This document shows, in pieces, positions 1-6,841 of a stretch of 26,673 nucleotides of DNA. Within the stretch, counting starts at the first letter, position 1. Each line of letters starts with the position of its first letter. A model generated the notes under the pieces. It saw only the letters and a list, made by a program, of their open reading frames with translations, was not told the origin of the DNA and made no database searches. The stretch is from NCBI GenBank assembly GCA_023453125.1, contig JAEXUB010000218.1:1-26673 (forward strand), in the 5' to 3' direction. This DNA comes from Bacteroidota bacterium (GTDB taxonomy: Bacteria; Bacteroidota; Ignavibacteria; Ignavibacteriales; Melioribacteraceae). The translations under genes were made by a program, and so were the position numbers.

Positions 1-40
1 ATCTTAAGACCTTTTGATATTATTTAGAAAACCCGTATTA

Positions 41-70
41 TTGACTATAACAAAAGTTGATAGTTATAAA
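41..70 (+). promoter_or_regulatory. Candidate MerR-type promoter/operator
   Basis: A TTGACT hexamer (41-46) and a TATAAA hexamer (65-70) lie 18 bases apart. The spacer region carries a dyad, TATAAC at 46-51 and GTTATA at 63-68. MerR-family regulators typically bind a dyad inside an over-long -35/-10 spacer, and a MerR gene follows at 85, so autoregulation of the sulfur operon is plausible. The hexamers follow the sigma-70 consensus; many Bacteroidota use a different one, so this is a candidate only. Confidence 0.45.
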
Positions 71-84
71 TACCAAGTATTTGA

Positions 85-522
85 ATGAAGCAGAAATTAG
101 AAGACAGCAAGACTCCATTGTTTCCCATTAGCACGGCGGCAGAACTGCTCGGAATCTCGGTGCATACATTAAGGATGTACGAGAGGGAAGGGCTTATTGT
201 TCCTTACAAAAAGGATACAAACCAGCGCCGCTATTCAAGGGCAGACCTTGAAAGGGTGGAATGCATAAGGAGAGCAATAAATGAGGACAAAATAAGCATC
301 GAAGGAATTAAGAAGATGCTTTCACTTATCCCCTGCTGGAAGATTGTTAAATGCAGCAGCAAGGATAGAGAGAACTGCCAGGCGTATAAAGAAAGCGTAA
401 AACCGTGCTGGGCTTACACACACAAAGACAATGTGTGCGGCACAATGGACTGCTCTACCTGCGAAGTGTACAATAAATTTGTCAACTGCTGGTCAATTAA
501 AGATTTTCTAAAAACATTATAA
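85..522 (+). CDS. MerR-family regulator with C-terminal two-CW-like Cys-rich domain
   Basis: This is a 145-aa protein. Residues about 13-80 form a MerR winged HTH (HTLRMYEREGLI, then the QRRYSRADLERV wing), with the dimerisation helix cut short. The remaining ~60 residues hold eight cysteines (84, 90, 98, 108, 118, 123, 126, 135) including three Cys-Trp pairs (84-85, 108-109, 135-136) in a C-W-x4-C-x7-C-x-AY-x6-C-W layout that resembles the 'two-CW' domain. The tail probably senses a metal, Fe-S cluster, thiol or sulfane sulfur in the cytoplasm; the ligand is unknown. It lies 22 bases ahead of the molybdoenzyme gene and is probably the operon's local regulator. No convincing Shine-Dalgarno precedes the ATG, unlike the downstream genes, so translation may start from a very short leader. 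The family call is secure; the sensing role is inferred. Confidence 0.88.
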   Translation: MKQKLEDSKTPLFPISTAAELLGISVHTLRMYEREGLIVPYKKDTNQRRYSRADLERVECIRRAINEDKISIEGIKKMLSLIPCWKIVKCSSKDRENCQAYKESVKPCWAYTHKDNVCGTMDCSTCEVYNKFVNCWSIKDFLKTL

Positions 523-544
523 ACTCAGGTAAGGAATCAAAGAG

Positions 545-2743
545 ATGAATTCCATATCAAGAAGGAAATTTCTAAAAATAGGAGGCGCCACAATCGTAAC
601 CGCAGCCGCATATACCGGCATCGCGAAATCGGTTGTAAAAGGGGCCGAAAAAATTAATAAGGAAAAAGTAAAAGGGATTCAGAAGATTCCCACTTACTGC
701 GATATCTGTTTCTGGAAATGCGGAGCGATTGGATATCTGAAAGACGGTGAACTTTGGAAGATTGAAGGCAACCCGATGGATCCTTTAAGCAGGGGGAGAC
801 TCTGTCCCCGCGGAACCGGAGGCGTAGGAGTTTACAACGATCCGGACCGGCTGAAATCCCCTCTCATCAGAAAGAGCTACAGGGGAGAGGAAAAATGGGT
901 TGAAGTAACCTGGGACGAAGCTTTCAATTACATTGCCGAAAAGATGGATAAGATAAAGACGAACTACGGTCCCGAAGCTGTTGCGTTATTCAGCCACGGA
1001 ATAGGTGGCAACTTCTTTAAGCATCTGATTAAGGCTTACGGCTCGCCGAATGTTACGGCCCCCTCTTTTGCGCAGTGCCGCGGCCCGCGCGACGTGGGAT
1101 TCAGGCTTACATTCGGAGAGGATATCGGTTCGCCTGAAAGAACGGACATTAAAAACGCCAAGTGCATTGTGCTTATCGGCTCCCATCTGGGAGAGAATAT
1201 GCACAATTCGCAGGTGCAGGAATTTGCTGAAGCCATAGAGAATGGGGCGAGCGTAATTGTAGCCGATCCCCGTTTTTCGATTGCAGCAAGCAAGGCAAAA
1301 TATTATCTGCCGGTAAAGCCGGGCACCGATATTGCTCTGCTCCTTGCATGGATGAATGTTATTGTGAAAGAAGGATTATATAATAAAGAATTTGTTGCGC
1401 AGTACGGTTTCGGATTTGAGCAGTTTGCCGAAATTATTAAACAGTACACTCCCGAATGGGCATACGCAGAGACAGGTGTCGATCCGCAGATTATAATAGA
1501 TTCAGCCCGCGAAATGGGAAGATTTAAACCTGCAACATTAATTCATCCCGGAAGGCATACAACCTGGTACGGCAACGACGCTCAGAGAAGCCGGGCTATC
1601 GCTCTTCTGAATGCCCTTATGGGAAACTGGGGAACAGAGGGGGGCTTCTTCTATCCGCAGACTATGGACCTGCCCGGTTATCCGTATCCTGAATATCCGC
1701 ACGGTGAAAAAGGGAAGGTTGATAATCCCGATAAAAAATATCCTTTTGCCCACGAGACAATTACTACCGGCATAAGAGAAGCAACAATTACAGGAAAGCC
1801 GTATCCGGTTAAGGGATGGTTTGTTTACGCTACAAACTTAATGCAGGCGCTTCCAAATCAAAACGAGACTATTGAAGCAATTAACAATCTTGATCTGATG
1901 GTTGTAATTGATGTTGTGCCGAGTGAAATAGCGGGATGGGCAGATGTGGTGCTTCCTGAATCGACTTATCTTGAAAGGCACGATGACCTGAACGTTGAAT
2001 GGTGGCGCGAGCCCTTTATTGCACTGCGCCAGCCGGTTATCGATTCTCCGAATGACCAGAAGCCGAATTGGTGGATGGCAAAGAAACTTGCAGATAAAAT
2101 GGGACTCGGGCATTTCTTCCCCTGGAAAAACATTGAAGAGTATTTCGAGACAAGACTCTCCAAAGGGGGGTACAGCTACGAAGAATTAAAGAAGAACGGA
2201 ATTATCCTAGGTCCAAAACAGCCAATATATTTCAGTGAAGGGGTTCCGGCGGAATTCAGCACTCCTTCCGGCAAGGTTGAATTCTTTTCGCTTCAGCTTC
2301 AGGAAGCGGGCTTCGATCCGGTGCCGGTTTATAAACGTCCGCAGGAAGGGCCGGCAGGATACTTCAGGCTTTTATTCGGCAGATCCCCGGTGCATACTTT
2401 TTCTAAGACCAACACCAACACAATACTTAAACAGATGATGGATGAAAATGAGATTTGGGTAAATGCTGATATAGCTAAGCAGTATGGATTGGCAGACGGA
2501 CAGAAGGTAAGGCTTAAGAATCAGGACGGCGTTATAAGCAATGCCGTTAAAGTAAAGGTGACAGAAAGAATAAGGACCGACTGTGTATATATGGTACACG
2601 GATTCGGACACAATTCAAAGGGGCTGAAGAGCGCATTCCAGAAGGGTGCAAGCGATGCCCAGCTTATTACCAAATATCAAACTGACCCTTTAATGGGAGG
2701 TACCGGAATGAATATCAACTTTGTAACTTTTGCGGAGGTGTAA
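545..2743 (+). CDS. Molybdopterin oxidoreductase catalytic subunit, PhsA/PsrA-like
   Basis: The 732-aa product belongs to the DMSO-reductase superfamily and most resembles thiosulfate/polysulfide/tetrathionate reductase large subunits. A twin-arginine signal (SRRKFLK, residues 4-10, then a hydrophobic Ala-rich stretch) directs the folded protein outside the cytoplasmic membrane. A [4Fe-4S] site is formed by Cys52, Cys55, Cys59 and Cys87, and Cys178 in the QCRGPRD segment sits at the Mo-ligand position. A molybdopterin-dinucleotide-binding domain occupies roughly residues 605-730. The next two genes encode the Fe-S and NrfD subunits, which gives a complete PhsABC/PsrABC-type complex. Substrate is inferred from the YeeE/YedE and rhodanese-like neighbours as thiosulfate or polysulfide/sulfur. 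Arsenate, tetrathionate or another substrate cannot be excluded, because the family is promiscuous in sequence. A ribosome site (AAGGAAT) lies just upstream. Confidence 0.92.
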   Translation: MNSISRRKFLKIGGATIVTAAAYTGIAKSVVKGAEKINKEKVKGIQKIPTYCDICFWKCGAIGYLKDGELWKIEGNPMDPLSRGRLCPRGTGGVGVYNDPDRLKSPLIRKSYRGEEKWVEVTWDEAFNYIAEKMDKIKTNYGPEAVALFSHGIGGNFFKHLIKAYGSPNVTAPSFAQCRGPRDVGFRLTFGEDIGSPERTDIKNAKCIVLIGSHLGENMHNSQVQEFAEAIENGASVIVADPRFSIAASKAKYYLPVKPGTDIALLLAWMNVIVKEGLYNKEFVAQYGFGFEQFAEIIKQYTPEWAYAETGVDPQIIIDSAREMGRFKPATLIHPGRHTTWYGNDAQRSRAIALLNALMGNWGTEGGFFYPQTMDLPGYPYPEYPHGEKGKVDNPDKKYPFAHETITTGIREATITGKPYPVKGWFVYATNLMQALPNQNETIEAINNLDLMVVIDVVPSEIAGWADVVLPESTYLERHDDLNVEWWREPFIALRQPVIDSPNDQKPNWWMAKKLADKMGLGHFFPWKNIEEYFETRLSKGGYSYEELKKNGIILGPKQPIYFSEGVPAEFSTPSGKVEFFSLQLQEAGFDPVPVYKRPQEGPAGYFRLLFGRSPVHTFSKTNTNTILKQMMDENEIWVNADIAKQYGLADGQKVRLKNQDGVISNAVKVKVTERIRTDCVYMVHGFGHNSKGLKSAFQKGASDAQLITKYQTDPLMGGTGMNINFVTFAEV

Positions 2744-3283
2744 ATGGCACGTTTCGCGATGGTAATTGATACTAAAAAATGCGTTGGATGCATGGACTGT
2801 GTGGTTGCGTGCAAAACTGAAAACAATGTGCCCGAAGGATTCAACAGGGACTGGCTTGCATACGAATCGATTGGCAAATTTCCAGATATCCATATGGAAA
2901 TCCGTTCCGAAAGATGCAATCACTGCGAGAATCCGCCGTGCGTTGACTGCTGCCCCTGCGGCGCAAGCCACGTTCACGAGATGGGAGGAGTAGTACTGGT
3001 TCATCACGATAAATGCAGCGGATGCAAGGCTTGTATTGCAGCCTGCCCGTACAATGCCCGTTTCATTAATCCTGAGGGATACGCAGATAAATGTACATTC
3101 TGTATTCACCGCGTTGAAAAAGGAATGCTTCCTGCCTGTGTATCGGTATGCCCTACACATTGTATGTATTTCGGCGATCTGGAAGATCCTCATAGCGATG
3201 TAAGCAAACTTCTGGCTTCAAGAAAGTATCATCCTTTAATTCCTGAAGCCGGTACTAAACCGCAAATTTATTATCTGGTTTAA
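2744..3283 (+). CDS. Four-cluster ferredoxin-like electron-transfer subunit (PhsB/PsrB type)
   Basis: This 179-aa protein is the electron-wire subunit between the catalytic subunit and the membrane subunit. Four cysteine groups are visible: 13/16/19/23; 58/61/66/70; 91/94/97/101; and 117/120/132/136. They predict four [4Fe-4S] clusters, as in PsrB, DmsB and NrfC. There is no signal peptide, so export would be by hitch-hiking with the TAT-bearing catalytic subunit. The second group reads PPCVDCCPCGAS where most relatives have a CPTGA-type sequence, giving extra cysteines at 69 and 72. The ATG directly follows the stop codon of the catalytic subunit, and the Shine-Dalgarno (GGAGGTG) lies inside the upstream gene's last codons, so the two are translationally coupled. 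Confidence 0.93.
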   Translation: MARFAMVIDTKKCVGCMDCVVACKTENNVPEGFNRDWLAYESIGKFPDIHMEIRSERCNHCENPPCVDCCPCGASHVHEMGGVVLVHHDKCSGCKACIAACPYNARFINPEGYADKCTFCIHRVEKGMLPACVSVCPTHCMYFGDLEDPHSDVSKLLASRKYHPLIPEAGTKPQIYYLV

Positions 3284-3294
3284 TAGAGGTCCTT

Positions 3295-4245
3295 ATGCAC
3301 GAATTAGATATTACAAGAAACAATCATTTAATCGATCCTTCGATTTCCATCTGGGGATGGCAGGTGCCCGTTTATCTTTTCTTCGGCGGACTTGTTGCCG
3401 GAATGATGATTATCTCCGGCTACTTCTTATTTAAAGGAAGGCACAAGGAACACTCCTGCTCCTGCTATAAAATGCCCCTGCTTGGACTGATAGGATTGAG
3501 TATCGGCATGTTCGCATTATTCCTCGATCTGGAATATAAAGTACACGTTTGGAGAATGTATACTACATTCCAGATTACTTCACCTATGTCCTGGGGCTCC
3601 TGGATTCTTATTCTGGTATATCCGGCATTGATATTAAATTTACTTATCAGAGTACCCGATTTCCTTTCATCGAGAATTCCGTTATTAAGCAGGCTTTCCG
3701 AAATGATAAACAGAAACGAAGCTAATATTAAAAGGATAGGCATATTGAATATAGCGCTCGGATTAATGCTGGGTATTTATACCGGCATTCTTTTAAGTGC
3801 TTTTGGAGCCCGTCCCCTTTGGAACAGTTCTATTCTGGGGCTTTTGTTTGTTACATCGGGACTTTCATCGGCGGCAGCATTCATTCATATGATAGCAAAG
3901 GACAGGGAAGAGAGCAAGCTTCTTGCAAAGGCCGATAACAGTTTTCTTGCGGTTGAGCTTTTCATACTCCTTTTATATTTCATTGGACTGCTCACCTCGT
4001 CGCAGGCGCACATCAATGGAGCAAAGCTTCTTCTTAGCGGACCATTTGCACCGGTGTTCTGGACCTTTGTAGTAGGTACCGGGATAGTAATACCTCTTAT
4101 TCTTCAGATACTTGCGGTAAAGGAAAAAATACGTCATTCATCAGTGCTTCCTGTTCTGGTTATAATAGGGGGATTGATATTAAGGTTTGTAATAGTATAT
4201 GCCGGGCAGTACAGCGGTTACTCAAGCGCGGTTTTAGGCAAATAA
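3295..4245 (+). CDS. NrfD/PsrC-family membrane anchor and quinone-interacting subunit
   Basis: This 316-aa polytopic protein has about eight hydrophobic segments (near residues 24-46, 62-78, 101-119, 148-170, 179-200, 217-234, 252-274 and 284-302). The N-terminal IWGWQVPVYLFFGG segment and the SPMSWGSW motif (residues 96-103) are typical of NrfD/PsrC subunits, which oxidise or reduce quinol at the membrane and pass electrons through the Fe-S subunit to the molybdoenzyme. The gene follows the Fe-S gene by 11 bases with an AGAGGT ribosome site. Position and content fit a PhsC/PsrC role in anaerobic respiration. The family is well recognised; the quinone type is not determinable from the sequence. 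Confidence 0.9.
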   Translation: MHELDITRNNHLIDPSISIWGWQVPVYLFFGGLVAGMMIISGYFLFKGRHKEHSCSCYKMPLLGLIGLSIGMFALFLDLEYKVHVWRMYTTFQITSPMSWGSWILILVYPALILNLLIRVPDFLSSRIPLLSRLSEMINRNEANIKRIGILNIALGLMLGIYTGILLSAFGARPLWNSSILGLLFVTSGLSSAAAFIHMIAKDREESKLLAKADNSFLAVELFILLLYFIGLLTSSQAHINGAKLLLSGPFAPVFWTFVVGTGIVIPLILQILAVKEKIRHSSVLPVLVIIGGLILRFVIVYAGQYSGYSSAVLGK

Positions 4246-4266
4246 TTTTATTTAAGGAGATAAATA

Positions 4267-4806
4267 ATGGCATCATCTGAAGCACAGGGAAAGACTCCGA
4301 AACCATATTGGAATCCTTATTTATCCGGTATTGGTCTTGGACTTGTTTTACTTGCATCATTTGTAATTATGGGAAGGGGGCTCGGAGCATCGGGCGCATT
4401 CTCATCGGCAGTTGCCTACGGAGTTCAGACAATAGCTCCCGGGCACGCTCAGTCTAACGAATTTTATTCTGAATATCTTGGAGACGGCACAAAGAATCCA
4501 TTGATGGACTGGCTGGTCTTTGAGGTATTAGGTGTTTTTGTCGGCGGATATATATCCGGTTCACTTGCCGGCAGAGTTAAAAAGACAATTGAAAGAGGTC
4601 CCAATTTCAGCGATAAGAAGAGGCTTGTTTACGCATTCATCGGAGGCGGGCTGATGGGAATTGGAGCTAAGCTTGCACGCGGATGTACAAGCGGTCAGGC
4701 TTTAACCGGAGGCGCGCTTCTTAATGCAGGAAGCTGGGCCTTTATGATGATGGTTTTTGCAGGAGCATACGCAACAGCATACTTTGTAAGGAGACAGTGG
4801 AGATGA
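4267..4806 (+). CDS. YeeE/YedE-family sulfur transport protein, first half (TsuA/PmpA-like)
   Basis: This 179-aa membrane protein has about four or five hydrophobic segments. Its only cysteine, Cys140, lies in ARGCTSGQALTGGALL (residues 137-152), the signature of the YeeE/YedE family. In the characterised member TsuA, conserved cysteines in such loops relay thiosulfate across the membrane. A full-length family member is about twice this size. Here the family fold is divided between this gene and the next, as in PmpA/PmpB or SoxT-like pairs. A strong ribosome site (AAGGAG) precedes the ATG. Its place in a molybdoenzyme operon suggests thiosulfate or sulfane-sulfur movement across the inner membrane; direction and substrate are inferred. 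Confidence 0.85.
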   Translation: MASSEAQGKTPKPYWNPYLSGIGLGLVLLASFVIMGRGLGASGAFSSAVAYGVQTIAPGHAQSNEFYSEYLGDGTKNPLMDWLVFEVLGVFVGGYISGSLAGRVKKTIERGPNFSDKKRLVYAFIGGGLMGIGAKLARGCTSGQALTGGALLNAGSWAFMMMVFAGAYATAYFVRRQWR

Positions 4807-5396
4807 GCGCACCATTTTATAAATTCGGTTTATTCGGCGACGACTTCAGTTTAGTTGTTGCCTTCTTAATTGGAATCGGTTTTGGTTTCTTTCTTGAGAG
4901 AGCCGGTTTCGGAAGTTCAAAAAAATTAGCCGCACAGTTCTACTTTACCGATATGGCGGTTCTTAAGGTTATGTTCTCTGCCATTGTTACTGCTATGGTA
5001 GGCTTGTTCTATCTCTCCTGGATTGGTTTCGTTGATCTTTCAGAGGTTTATGTAAGCACTACTTATCTCGCTCCGCAGATTGCAGGCGGACTGCTGTTGG
5101 GAATCGGTTTCGTAATTGGAGGATACTGTCCCGGTACATCCTGTGTTGCCGCTTCAACCGGCAGAATAGACGGTATTGTATATCTGATTGGCGTTGTTGC
5201 AGGCATCTTCTTTTACGGCGAAATCTATCCATTGATTGCCGGTTTCGCTAATTCTACAAACCTCGGCAGGCTTACACTTCCGGAAGTATTCAGTATGTCA
5301 TACGGCATGGTAGTATTTCTGGTAGTAATAATGGCAGTAGGCGCCTTTTGGGGTGCAGAATGGGCCGAAAAGAAATTCGGCAGTAAATCAAACTAA
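4803..5396 (+). CDS. YeeE/YedE-family sulfur transport protein, second half (PmpB-like)
   Basis: The product is a membrane protein of 197 aa from the preferred ATG at 4803. That ATG overlaps the upstream TGA in an ATGA junction and has an AAGGAGAC ribosome site about eight bases away. A GTG at 4797 would add only two residues and is less likely. The signature IGGYCPGTSCVAASTG (residues 106-120 region) places Cys109 and Cys113 in the family's reactive loop, complementing Cys140 of the preceding protein. About five or six hydrophobic segments are present. The stop/start overlap predicts coupled, equimolar synthesis of the two halves, which probably assemble into one transporter for thiosulfate or a related sulfur species. 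Confidence 0.85.
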   Translation: MSAPFYKFGLFGDDFSLVVAFLIGIGFGFFLERAGFGSSKKLAAQFYFTDMAVLKVMFSAIVTAMVGLFYLSWIGFVDLSEVYVSTTYLAPQIAGGLLLGIGFVIGGYCPGTSCVAASTGRIDGIVYLIGVVAGIFFYGEIYPLIAGFANSTNLGRLTLPEVFSMSYGMVVFLVVIMAVGAFWGAEWAEKKFGSKSN

Positions 5397-5411
5397 TTTA
5401 CGGGTAAGAAA

Positions 5412-6065
5412 ATGAAAAAGTTTATTTCTAATTTAACATTGAACCAGAGGCTTGCAGCCATAGTGGGAACACTGGGACTGCTTGCGCTCATTCTCGGCAA
5501 TCCGTTCAATAATGGCAAAGCTACAATTGACCTCAAAGAACTTGCTCTTGAAGTGGAGAGGGCCGAAGATCATATTCAGGTTGAAGAACTTGCGGACTGG
5601 ATTATAAAGAATAATGCAGATTTCAAGCTTATCGATTTACGCACCGAAAAGGAATTTGAAGAATATCACATTCCGGGGGCGCTTAATGTTCCTATTACTG
5701 AACTTATTAATCAGCCTTATGAAAAGAATGAAAAAATAGTTCTCTATTCACAGGGAGGAATTCATTCCGCTCAGGCCTGGTACCTGATGAGAGCGAAAGG
5801 ATACAGGAAAGTATATTTCATTACAGGCGGTCTTGAGGAATGGAAGGAAAAAATATTATTCCCCGTTAAACCGGCGGGAACATCCCCGGATGAACTGGCA
5901 AAATTCGAAAAGATGAAGGAAGTGAGCAAATTCTTCGGAGGCACACCTCAGGATTCTTCCGCTGCCGTAAGTAGCGCGATGCCGGCTCTTTCGATGCCTA
6001 AGATTTCGGGAGGCGCTAAGGCCGCCCCGGCAGGAGGAGCTAAAAAGAAAAAAGAAGGCTGTTAA
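5412..6065 (+). CDS. Membrane-anchored rhodanese-like protein with Ser in the active loop and a lone C-terminal Cys
   Basis: This 217-aa protein has one N-terminal hydrophobic segment (residues 14-29), a rhodanese-homology domain (about 55-148: LIDLRTEKEFEEYHIPGALNVP, FITGGLEEW) and a Gly/Ala/Lys-rich tail ending KKKKEGC. The active-site loop reads YSQGGIHS, so Ser113 replaces the catalytic cysteine expected in a sulfurtransferase. The only cysteine in the whole protein is the last residue, Cys217. Classical rhodanese chemistry is therefore unlikely. A flexible tail ending in Cys could act as a sulfur-carrying arm, as the C-terminal Cys of DsrC does, or bind the rhodanese fold in trans; this is inference. 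It lies 15 bases after the YeeE/YedE pair and is the last gene before a strong terminator, so it belongs to the sulfur operon. Confidence 0.85.
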   Translation: MKKFISNLTLNQRLAAIVGTLGLLALILGNPFNNGKATIDLKELALEVERAEDHIQVEELADWIIKNNADFKLIDLRTEKEFEEYHIPGALNVPITELINQPYEKNEKIVLYSQGGIHSAQAWYLMRAKGYRKVYFITGGLEEWKEKILFPVKPAGTSPDELAKFEKMKEVSKFFGGTPQDSSAAVSSAMPALSMPKISGGAKAAPAGGAKKKKEGC

Positions 6066-6086
6066 AAAACATTTTCTGTTTTCGAG

Positions 6087-6113
6087 ATGCGGGTCAGGCC
6101 CGCATTTTTTTTT
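6087..6113 (+). terminator. Rho-independent terminator of the sulfur operon
   Basis: A perfect 7-bp stem ATGCGGG (6087-6093) and CCCGCAT (6099-6105) encloses a 5-base loop and runs into nine T residues. It sits 22 bases after the rhodanese-like gene's stop codon, marking the end of the sulfur operon. Confidence 0.9.
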
Positions 6114-6129
6114 ACTTGATTAATTATGG

Positions 6130-6149
6130 GCATATGCTTATAATTATAA
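6130..6149. promoter_or_regulatory. Adjacent perfect palindromes upstream of the DUF134 gene
   Basis: GCATATGC (6130-6137) is directly followed by TTATAATTATAA (6138-6149); both are perfect palindromes. They end just before the ribosome site of an HTH protein gene and could be its operator, possibly overlapping an AT-rich promoter element. No other evidence supports this. Confidence 0.35.
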
Positions 6150-6159
6150 AGGAGAATTT

Positions 6160-6516
6160 ATGGCGCGTAAAAAATGCTTAAGACATATTGAGGCATCCCC
6201 CGGTACGGTATACTATAAACCGGCAGGAATAAGGCTTGTTGAACTTGAAGAAGTTTGCCTTGAACTGGATGAGTTTGAAGCGGTTAAACTTGCAGATCTG
6301 GAAGAACTTTATCAGGAGGAAGCCGCGGTTAAAATGAATGTATCGCGCCAGACTTTCGGACGGATTATAACTTCGGCCCGCAATAAAATTGCTGACGCTA
6401 TAGTAAACGGAAAGGCAATTAGAATTGAGGGGGGAAGTGTTTTGTTAAAAAATTTAAATAAAAAAGGTGAATTAAATGAAGATAGCTGTACCCACAAGAG
6501 AAAATGCGGTAGATGA
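6160..6516 (+). CDS. DUF134/UPF0251-family HTH DNA-binding protein
   Basis: This 118-aa protein matches the UPF0251 (DUF134) pattern: an N-terminal RKKCLRHIE segment, YYKPAGIRLVELEEV (residues 19-33), an HTH of sigma-70 region-4 type (EEAAVKMNVSRQTFGRIITSAR, around 52-74) and the closing GKAIRIEGG. The function of the family is not established, but members often sit beside NifX/NifB-type and Fe-S-related genes, as here. The start has a clear AAGGAG ribosome site. The last 41 bases overlap the next gene in another frame and encode a polar tail with CTHKRKC. This may be a regulator of the following two genes. Confidence 0.82.
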   Translation: MARKKCLRHIEASPGTVYYKPAGIRLVELEEVCLELDEFEAVKLADLEELYQEEAAVKMNVSRQTFGRIITSARNKIADAIVNGKAIRIEGGSVLLKNLNKKGELNEDSCTHKRKCGR

Positions 6517-6841
6517 CCATTTTGGCCATTGCGAATATTATACGATTTATTCGCTGAACGAGAAGAATGAAATAACAGGGAAGGAAATTATGGAATCTCC
6601 TGCCGGCTGCGGATGCAAATCCAATATTGCGGCAGTTCTGCAGGATATGGAAGTCAGTACTATGCTTGCCGGCAATATGGGGATGGGAGCCCTTAATGTG
6701 CTTTCGATGCACGGCATTGAAGTAGTACGAGGATGCAGCGGAAGTACAGACGATGTGGTAAATGCATTCCTGTCGGGAGGCATTCAGGATAGCGGACAAG
6801 GGTGCAATCATCACGAGCAGGGACATACCTGCAGTCACTGA
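6476..6841 (+). CDS. NifX/NifB-type (dinitrogenase iron-molybdenum cofactor family) protein
   Basis: This 121-aa protein is a small ribonuclease-H-like fold of the dinitrogenase Fe-Mo cofactor biosynthesis family. It has MKIAVPTREN at the N-terminus, DDHFGHCEYYTIY (13-25) and the Gly-rich LAGNMGMGALNVL (64-76). Cysteines at 45/47 (CGC), 87, 110 and 119 and a His-rich tail (NHHEQGHTCSH) could bind a metal or Fe-S cluster. In the absence of nif genes nearby, a role in a general Fe-S or Mo-related cofactor or redox process is more likely than nitrogen fixation. The gene starts inside the DUF134 gene with its own AAAGGTG ribosome site, and its TGA is fused to the next gene's ATG. Confidence 0.85.
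   Translation: MKIAVPTRENAVDDHFGHCEYYTIYSLNEKNEITGKEIMESPAGCGCKSNIAAVLQDMEVSTMLAGNMGMGALNVLSMHGIEVVRGCSGSTDDVVNAFLSGGIQDSGQGCNHHEQGHTCSH

Noticed and set aside
2690..3193. Antisense open frame of 167 codons opposite the Fe-S subunit
   Set aside because: It arises from the strong Cys-codon bias of the four-cluster ferredoxin gene; no ribosome site and no known family.
4797..4802. GTG start for the second YeeE/YedE gene
   Set aside because: The ATG at 4803 has better Shine-Dalgarno spacing and forms a classic ATGA coupling with the upstream stop.
6802..6840. GTG start for the thioesterase inside the NifX-type gene
   Set aside because: The ATG at 6841, overlapping the upstream stop, gives a protein that begins shortly before the conserved 4HBT motif.
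6476..6841. Evidence of nitrogen fixation from the NifX-type gene
   Set aside because: The family is widespread outside nif clusters, and no other nif gene is in the window.
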